Assembly (NCBI GenBank): GCA_016711085.1
Contig: JADJTR010000009.1
Span: 1-25,118 of the forward strand
DNA: 25,118 nucleotides
Reading direction: 5' to 3'
DNA from: Phyllobacteriaceae bacterium
Lineage (GTDB): Bacteria > Pseudomonadota > Alphaproteobacteria > Rhizobiales > Rhizobiaceae
Within the stretch, counting starts at the first letter, position 1, and the number at the start of each line of letters is the position of its first letter. Below the pieces are notes generated by a model, which made no database searches, had not been told where the DNA came from, and saw nothing but the letters and a program-made list of their open reading frames with translations. This document shows positions 19,268-25,118 of this stretch, one piece after another. Position numbers and translations under genes: made by a program.

Positions 19268-19879
19268 TCAAAGCCGCCGAACCGGTTGCCTGAGCACGGT
19301 CCTGAGCTTCTCCGGCGCGGTGCGACGCGGGTCGGAGAGGTAGATTTCGTGGTGATGACCGTTTTCGGTCAGGCCGTTTCCGGGCAGGAATTCCTTGTGC
19401 AGGCGCGCGATCGTCGGCCCTTCGGCGTCGTAGGGTCCGATATGCATGATCTGCGCCGACAGGCCTTCGGCGAAGCGCTCCAGCCGCAGGGATTGGGGCG
19501 GGTCGCCGAGCTTGGCGCGGGTCTTGTCGATGGCGGCGGCGACCATGTCCTTCGCGATAAAATCGGGCTGGGTGATCATCATGGTCCATTTCCACGCCGC
19601 CTTTTCGCGGGTGATGAAGGTCTCCGTGTCGTCGGCCCACCAGAGGCCTTCGAGCGGCATGACGCCATAATCGGTTCCCGTGGCCTTCGACGCGAATTTC
19701 AGCGTGTAGCTGACGCCGTAGAGCCACTGGATCGCATTGGCGTAAACGGGCGAGACATTCGGATCGCCCTCGCCGTCGATCATCAGGAAATTCATCGCCG
19801 GCACGTCGATGACGGCGAAGGCTTTGGGCGATGGTTCGTAGAAATGTTGCAAGGTTTTGCGCAGATCGAGCTTGGTCAT
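19268..19879 (-). CDS. GyrI-like small-molecule-binding domain protein
   Basis: A 203-residue single-domain protein of the SOUL/GyrI-like superfamily (AraC effector-binding-like fold without a DNA-binding domain). Seen motifs are VIDVPAMNFLMIDGEGDPN, AIQWLYGVSYTLKF, MPLEGLWW and AWKWTMMITQPDFI. The C-terminal half has IMHIGPYDAEGPTIARLHKEF and HHHEIYLSDPRR, close to the family's 'H.GPY......I..L...' and 'EIYLsDP' patterns. The start is ATG 19879, chosen because AGGAG lies about seven bases upstream; an upstream in-frame start has no such site. It reads in the same direction as ppk-ppx, 66 bases after ppx. Such proteins may bind small or toxic molecules; the ligand is unknown. Confidence 0.85.
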   Translation of the reverse strand: MTKLDLRKTLQHFYEPSPKAFAVIDVPAMNFLMIDGEGDPNVSPVYANAIQWLYGVSYTLKFASKATGTDYGVMPLEGLWWADDTETFITREKAAWKWTMMITQPDFIAKDMVAAAIDKTRAKLGDPPQSLRLERFAEGLSAQIMHIGPYDAEGPTIARLHKEFLPGNGLTENGHHHEIYLSDPRRTAPEKLRTVLRQPVRRL

Positions 19880-19945
19880 GACGACAACTCCTGAAACGTC
19901 GCCCGGCAAGACTGGCTGACCCCTCCGGCGGCGCCATGATCCTGG

Positions 19946-21463
19946 TCAGGCGGTGTCCACCTGCATGTCGAGATCGAGGCCGACGATGCGGCCGAGCAAA
20001 TCGAGGCGGCCGCGCGGCCGCTCGCCGACGAGCCAGGCCTTGTCCTTCGGCACCATCAGGGACAGCCCGTGATCGCCATGGTCGATCCAGCGCAGACGCG
20101 GAATCAGGCCGGGCATGGATGCGGACAGGATGTAGACGACGCGCATCAGCGCGGCGAGCACCTTGGCCCGCTGGATCAGCCGTTCCGGCGTGATGCGGCG
20201 CAGCGGTTCCGATGCCGCGTCGTCGTACAGCCCCTCATGGCGCCACAGATTGGCGAGTGCGATGAACGAGCGGTGAGCGTGGTCGATGCCGACGAACGAG
20301 GCGTGGTTGATGAGATTCATCGCCTGCAAGCCGCGATATTCCGGGTGGGCGCGCCAGGAAATATCGGCGAGCAGGCAGGCGGCGATGCGGCTGCGGGCTT
20401 CGTTCTCTGTTTCCGAAATGCCGAGAACGTGAAAGCTCTCGGCGGTGAAGCGCACCAGTTCCCGGGCATGGGCTACCGAGCGGGCGCGCAGAACGGCAAG
20501 TTCCTCGGCGGCCGAAATCAGCGGATCGGCTTTCTGGTCCTGCGTCGACAGAAGCGAATGGAGATAACCCTCGCGTACGCCGAAGGCGGAAACAATCAGG
20601 CGTGAAGGTTTCAGCGCGTCGATCACCTCCTGCAGCACGATGGCGCCGTAGGAGAGCAACGCGCGGCGGCTTTTGGAAATCTGGTCGATGCCCTTGATCT
20701 TGTCGGCGTCGCCCTTGGCGACCTGCTTGAGAAATGAGGCGATGCCGGAGGGATCGGTCTCGTAGTGATGCATGACCTCCAGCGGATAGCTGGTCGACAG
20801 CATATGCAGGCGGGCGAGATTTCGCCAGGCGCCGCCGATGGCGTAGAACGGCCGCCCCTTTCCGAGCCTGGCGAAGCCGGAGCGGGCGATTTCCTTCTTG
20901 GCGATTTTCTGGGCTTCGGACAGGGAGCCGCGCGCCATGTCGGCAAGGCGCAGTCCGCCGAGCGGCAGCGTGACGCCCTCCCCCTCCGACCGGTCGTGAA
21001 TATCGACCAGTTCGAGCGAACCGCCACCCAGATCGCCGGCGACGCCGTCCGGGCGGTGAAAGCCGGAGACGACGCCGAGCCCGGCGAAATGCGCTTCCTC
21101 GCGTCCCGACAGCACACGGATTGGCGAGCCGAAAATCGCGCCGGCGGCGGCGATGAAATCCGGGCCGTTTTCCGCCTCGCGCGCCGCGGCCGTGGCGATG
21201 ACGTGGATGCTTTTGGCCTGGGCCTGATCGGCCAGCGCCCTGAATCGGCGAAACTCCTCCAGCGCGCGTTCCACCGCGACAGGATCGAGCCGGCCGGTCA
21301 GCGCGATGCCCTTGCCGAGGCCGGCCAGCATTTTTTCGTTGAACAGCACGGTCGGCGAACGCGCCACGCCTTCATAGATGACAAGGCGCACCGAGTTGGA
21401 GCCGATGTCGACAACCGCGACGGGCTCGCGCCCGGGAAGCCGGCCTTGCGATGCGTCGGTCAT
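19946..21463 (-). CDS. ppx: exopolyphosphatase / guanosine pentaphosphatase family
   Basis: Hydrolyses terminal phosphates of polyphosphate (some members also pppGpp). The 505-residue protein has the ASKHA phosphatase signatures: AVVDIGSNSVRLVIYEG at the N-terminus, IATAAAREAENGPDF, LSGREEAHFAGLGV and GDLGGGSLELVDI. A C-terminal HD-like helical region carries SFVGIDHAHRSFIALANLW and RAKVLAALMRVVYILSAS. The start ATG (21463-21461) overlaps the ppk stop as ATGA, implying coupling with the synthesising enzyme. The frame is intact. Assignment as Ppx rather than GppA rests on the pairing with ppk. Confidence 0.94.
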   Translation of the reverse strand: MTDASQGRLPGREPVAVVDIGSNSVRLVIYEGVARSPTVLFNEKMLAGLGKGIALTGRLDPVAVERALEEFRRFRALADQAQAKSIHVIATAAAREAENGPDFIAAAGAIFGSPIRVLSGREEAHFAGLGVVSGFHRPDGVAGDLGGGSLELVDIHDRSEGEGVTLPLGGLRLADMARGSLSEAQKIAKKEIARSGFARLGKGRPFYAIGGAWRNLARLHMLSTSYPLEVMHHYETDPSGIASFLKQVAKGDADKIKGIDQISKSRRALLSYGAIVLQEVIDALKPSRLIVSAFGVREGYLHSLLSTQDQKADPLISAAEELAVLRARSVAHARELVRFTAESFHVLGISETENEARSRIAACLLADISWRAHPEYRGLQAMNLINHASFVGIDHAHRSFIALANLWRHEGLYDDAASEPLRRITPERLIQRAKVLAALMRVVYILSASMPGLIPRLRWIDHGDHGLSLMVPKDKAWLVGERPRGRLDLLGRIVGLDLDMQVDTA

Positions 21464-23647
21464 TTCGGCTGGCCGCCCTTGCGTCGGGGCTGCGCGGCGA
21501 AACGGCGCGGCGCGTGCGATTTGAGCGCCTCGCCGCGACCCGACAGGCTCGGATTGGTCATGAAATACTCCTGGGCGTTGAACCGCTCCTCATCGCTGCC
21601 GCAGACGATGCGCCGGGAGGTGCCATCGGCCAGGACGTCGAAGCTCTGGCAATTGTCCATCAGATTGCCGAGCATGATCTGGCCCAGCACCTGTTCGTGC
21701 ACAGTCGGATTGACGATCGGCACCATGGTTTCGACGCGGCGGTCGAGATTGCGCGGCATCATGTCGGCCGAGCCGAAATAGACCAACGCCTGCGGCGACG
21801 GCAATGCCTGGCCGTTGCCGAAGCAGAAAATGCGGCTGTGCTCGAGGAAACGCCCGACGATCGACTTGACGCGGATGTTGTCGGAAAGGCCGGGCACCTG
21901 CGGCCGCAGGCAGCAGATGCCGCGCACAACCAGATCGACTTCCACGCCCGCCTGGCTCGCCTCGTAGAGGTGATCGATGATTTCCGGATCGACCAGCGCG
22001 TTGAGTTTCATCCAGATTTGCGCCGGTCGGCCCGCTTTTGCATTGGCCGTTTCGTTGGCGATATGGCCAAGAATGCGCGGACGCAAAGTATGCGGCGAAT
22101 AGGCGATCCGCATGTCGGTCGCCGGCTCGGCATAGGAAGTGATGAAATTGAAAATGTGCTGCACGTCGCGGGCGATCCCGGCGTCGCAGGTGAAGAACGA
22201 CAGGTCGGTGTAGATGCGGGCCGTGATCGGGTGGTAGTTGCCGGTGCCGAGATGGACATAGTTGCGCAGGCGGCCATCCTCGCGGCGCACGACAAGGCTC
22301 ATCTTGGAGTGGGTCTTCAACTCGATGAAGCCATAGACCACCTGCACGCCGGCCCGTTCGAGATCGCGGGCCCATTTGATGTTGGCCTCCTCGTCGAAAC
22401 GCGCCTTCAGTTCGACCACCGCGGTCACCGATTTTCCCGCCTCGGCCGCGTCGATCAGGGCGCGAACGATCGGGCTGTCGTTGGAGGTGCGATAGAGCGT
22501 CTGCTTGATGGCGACGACATCGGGATCGAAGGCGGCCTGACGCAGGAACTGCACCACCACGTCGAAGGATTCGTAAGGGTGGTGGACGACGATGTCCTTC
22601 TCGCGGATTGCGGCGAGGCAATCGCCGCCCTGCTCGCGGATGCGCTCGGGAAAGCGCGGCTGGTAAGGCACGTATTTCAGGTCTTCGCGCTCGACTGCGA
22701 CGATCTCGGAAATCTGGTTGAGCGCCAGCGGTCGGTGAATGATGGAAATGCGGTTTCCGGCGACGCCAAGCTGTTCGGAAACGAAATCGCGCAAGCCCTG
22801 CGGCGTCGTTTCGTCGAACTCGATGCGGATGACCGAACCGCGACGACGGCGCTTCAGGGCCGTCTCGAACAGGCGGACAAGGTCTTCGGCCTCTTCCTCC
22901 ACTTCGATGTCGGAATCGCGGATGATGCGGAATGTGCCGACGCCGGAAACGGCATAGCCGGGGAACAATTCATCGACAAAAGCGCCGCCACATCCTCGAG
23001 CGCGATGAAGCATAGGCGCCGCGCTTTTCGGGCAGGCGGATGAAGCGTTTGAGGCCGGCGGCAAGCGCAGCAGCGCCGTCATCGCCTCGCCGGTCTTGCG
23101 GTTGGCGAGCGCCAGCGCGATGGAAAAACCGAGATTGGGGATGAACGGAAACGGATGCGCCGGATCGATCGACAGCGGCGTCATCACCGGAAAGATCGTG
23201 TCGTCGAAGTGGCGCGCCAGCCAGGTCTTCTCGCTCGCCGTGAGCCCGTCGGCCTCGACAACGACGATTTTTTCCTTCGCCAACGGCGCCGACAGTTCGG
23301 CGAAGACGGCGCGCTGGTCTTTGCAGGCTGGCGACTTCGGCCAGAACGCGTTCCAATTGCTCGGCCGGAGTCAGCCCATCGGGGCTGCGCACGACAATGC
23401 CCTCGCGCACCTGACCGGCGAGACCGGCGACGCGGACCATGAAGAATTCATCGAGATTGGTGGCCGAAATCGACAGGAAGCGCATCCGCTCCAGCAGCGG
23501 ATGGCTGTCGTTGCGAGCCTGATCGAGAACGCGGCGATTGAACTGAAGCCACGAAAACTCCCGATTGACGAACCGCTCCGGGCCGGAAAAATCGATTGCC
23601 GCGCCCGGAGTCGAAAATCCGGCGCCGTCTGGCGTGCCCGCGTCCAT
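21460..23647 (-). CDS. ppk: polyphosphate kinase 1, frameshifted
   Basis: Polymerises ATP gamma-phosphate into polyphosphate. The proposed start, ATG 23647 (GGAGCAGGA just upstream), gives MDAGTPDGAG then RFVNREFSWLQFNRRVLDQA and RFLSISATNLDEFFMVRVAG, the classic N-terminal domain. The middle and C-terminal domains are clean: KQTLYRTSNDSPIVRALIDA, ELKTHSKMSLVVRR, YVHLGTGNYHPITARIYTD and FLEHSRIFCFGNGQ, holding the two His-containing active-site motifs, then YFGSADMMPRNLDRRVE. Corrected length is ~729 residues. Indels occur near 23325, and a compensating pair near 23050 and 22985-23000 garbles ~20 residues around RFIRLPEKRGAY. The gene is otherwise complete and coupled to ppx. Confidence 0.95.
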
Positions 23648-23787
23648 TGTCCTGCTCCATTCCGGCCCGGTCGCCCGGCCGCCAGCGCGTCTGGTCGGCC
23701 CGCGACATGACCACCTCATAATCGAGCTTGCAAAGCGATGCCAACTGTTCCAAACGCAAGTCAGTACTGCAACCGCGGAGTTCGAGC
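23648..23787. other. divergent ppk / zinc-finger intergenic region
   Basis: 140 bases between divergent starts; it must hold promoters for both sides. A minus-strand open frame here (LRLEQLASLCKLDYEVVMSR) looks mildly coding-like but runs into the ppk start in another frame, so I do not call it a gene. Confidence 0.35.
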
Positions 23788-24030
23788 ATGGCGGGTCACG
23801 GCGTACCCCATTTCCACAATGACGGCGGTCTGAAACGATCATCATCGGCGCCAAGGAGTTCATGTGCGTCGGGGCCCTCCGCCTTTCGATCCCCGCATGT
23901 CTTTCTCGACATGGGCGCCGAAAACGAAAAAGTCTGCCCTTATTGCTCCACCCGCTATATCTTCGATTCCGCGCTCGGCGCACAGGAAAGCCGCCCTTCC
24001 GGGTGTGTCTATCACGCCAAGGCTGCTTGA
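23788..24030 (+). CDS. CHCC zinc-finger domain protein, internally frameshifted
   Basis: An ~80-residue zinc-binding protein of the ZF-CHCC family, related to mitochondrial complex I subunit NDUFS6. The start ATG 23788 gives MAGHGVPHFHND. After shifts, another frame reads ETIIIGAKEFMCVGA. The first frame resumes with PHVFLDMGAENEKVCPYCST then RYIFDSALGA and SGCVYHAKAA. The zinc ligands (His, the CPYC pair and the later Cys) are visible. The outer parts share one frame because three indels between ~23828 and ~23900 cancel, so a naive translation looks intact but has ~20 wrong residues. A respiratory role is family inference. Confidence 0.85.
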   Translation: MAGHGVPHFHNDGGLKRSSSAPRSSCASGPSAFRSPHVFLDMGAENEKVCPYCSTRYIFDSALGAQESRPSGCVYHAKAA

Positions 24031-24048
24031 CGCCCGGACGGGCCAACC

Positions 24049-25118
24049 ATGTCATCAACCCCTGAAAATGTTCTCGTCGCAGGCGCCGGCATGGCCGGTC
24101 TGGCCAGTGCTTTGGCCCTCGCGGCAACAGGCCGGGAATGCCTGATCCTCGAACGTGCGCCGGCCCTGGAAGAAGTCGGCGCCGGCCTGCAATTGTCGCC
24201 GAACGCCACGCGGATCCTGCGCCGGCTTGGCGTGCTCGACCGTCTTGACGGCATTGCAGCCCGTCCCCTGGCGGTCGTGTTGGTGCGCGCCGACACCGGT
24301 CGTGAGCTGGCGCGCATCCCCCTTGGCCGCCATGCGGAAGCCCGATGGGGCGCGCCCTACCTGACCGTCCATCGCGCCGATCTGCAGCGCGCCCTCGCCG
24401 GTGCGGTCGAGGACTCGCCCTCCATCGGCATGCTTCTCGGCGCCGCCGTGGAAAAGGCGACGACCGGAGCGATGGCGTGCGGCTGACGACGGCGGAAGGC
24501 GAATTCGCCGCCGGATTGCTGATCGCGGCCGATGGCGTGCGGTCCGACCTGCGCGCTTTTGCTTTCTCCGGAAACAATCGCCAAACCGACCGGCCACATC
24601 GCCTGGCGTGTGACCGCTTTGCTCGATGATCCCGCGATCAAGCGGGCCGGCCTCGATCCGACCGTGGTGACGACCTTCCTCCATCCCGACATCCACCTCG
24701 TCTGCTATCCGATACGGGGCGGAAAGGCCTTCAACCTGGTGGCGATATCGCAGGAGACCGGCGTTCCCGACTCGTCTGCCTTTCCGGCGCGACTCGCGCA
24801 ACTCGCCTCGGCTTTCTCACCATTTGGCGCGATCAAGGACTGGTTGGCCTGGCCGCTGAACGCCGTCCGGCCGAAGCCGGGTGGCGCCACGGCGAACGCA
24901 GTGTCGCCGGTGTCGGCGACGCCGCCCATGCCGTCACGCCGTTTGCTGCGCAAGGGGCGGCAACAGCCGATCCAGGACGCCGCCACCCTCGCCCGCTCGC
25001 TGAATGGCGGAAAAGCCCGGCTACCACTGCGACCGCTACGCGGCGGCGCGCGATCCCCGATTGGCGCAAGTCGCCAAACGCGGTGCGTTCAATCATTTTC
25101 GTGGCATGCCGCGGGTCC
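24049..25118 (+). CDS. FAD-dependent monooxygenase, frameshifted, partial at window end
   Basis: A class A flavin monooxygenase of the salicylate/3-hydroxybenzoate hydroxylase type. ATG 24049 lies 18 bases after the zinc-finger stop. The N-terminal FAD dinucleotide motif is VLVAGAGMAGLASALALAAT, with ILER at the end of the second strand. VGAGLQLSPNATRILRRLG and APYLTVHRADLQRALA follow. The DG-type motif LIAADGVRSDLR sits in the next frame. After another shift come AKPTGHIAWRVTALLDDPAI and FLHPDIHLVCYPIRGGKAFN. The second FAD motif GVGDAAHAVTPFAAQGAA lies at ~24907-24965. Shifts occur near 24478, 24570, 24890, 24975 and beyond 25010. The gene continues past 25118. Substrate unknown; upstream of it, the CHCC gene may be co-transcribed. 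Confidence 0.88.

Noticed and set aside
21451..23043. 530-residue plus-strand open frame
   Set aside because: Antisense to ppk, with composition typical of a mirror frame.
23648..23789. Short minus-strand gene before ppk (LRLEQLASLCKLDYEVVMSR)
   Set aside because: Coding-like for ~30 residues only, overlaps the ppk start region in another frame, and no known family is recognised.

Overview
The window looks like chromosomal DNA of a Hyphomicrobiales (Rhizobiales) alphaproteobacterium, closest in feel to Mesorhizobium/Phyllobacteriaceae. The GC-rich codon use, the gene order ppk-ppx next to rnd and aspS, the order RDD - leucyltransferase - EamA transporter - parC, and many short CCTTCTCCC...GGGAGAAGG palindromes between genes all fit. 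The genus is inference; no marker here settles it.

Layout. 1-149: 3' end of hemB (+). 335-1603 (-): a broken gene with a TIR domain. 1604-2421 (-): coding fragments with a PPPEPPP-rich linker, either the gene upstream of the TIR gene or its N-terminal part. 2422-3507: about 1.1 kb non-coding, full of inverted repeats. 3508-5664 (+): RDD membrane protein, bacterial N-end-rule leucyltransferase (bpt/ate) and a DMT/EamA transporter. 5665-7634 (-): parC without its N-terminal ~90 residues. 7795-7810: an excellent sigma-54 promoter. 7848-13422 (+): complete urea ABC transporter operon urtABCDE. 13544-14734 (+): secreted conserved hypothetical. 14882-16670 (-): aspS. 16850-18061 (+): MFS transporter. 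18113-19264 (+): RNase D. 19268-19879 (-): GyrI-like protein. 19946-23647 (-): ppx and ppk. 23788-24030 (+): CHCC zinc-finger protein. 24049-end (+): FAD-dependent monooxygenase, cut by the window end.

Sequence quality matters for reading this window. Many conserved genes contain single-base frameshifts. They are dense in the first ~6.8 kb and the last ~2 kb, sparse between 6.8 and 10.6 kb, and almost absent from 10.6 to 22.9 kb. Essential genes (aspS, parC, hemB) are affected, so most breaks are best read as uncorrected assembly errors near contig ends, not pseudogenes. Coordinates for broken genes run from first to last supported codon across all frames.

Functional themes are nitrogen scavenging (sigma-54-driven urea uptake), polyphosphate turnover (ppk/ppx, ATGA-coupled), translation and RNA processing (aspS, rnd), and one possible immune or signalling gene (TIR). 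No tRNA, rRNA, CRISPR array, transposase or prophage gene was recognised.
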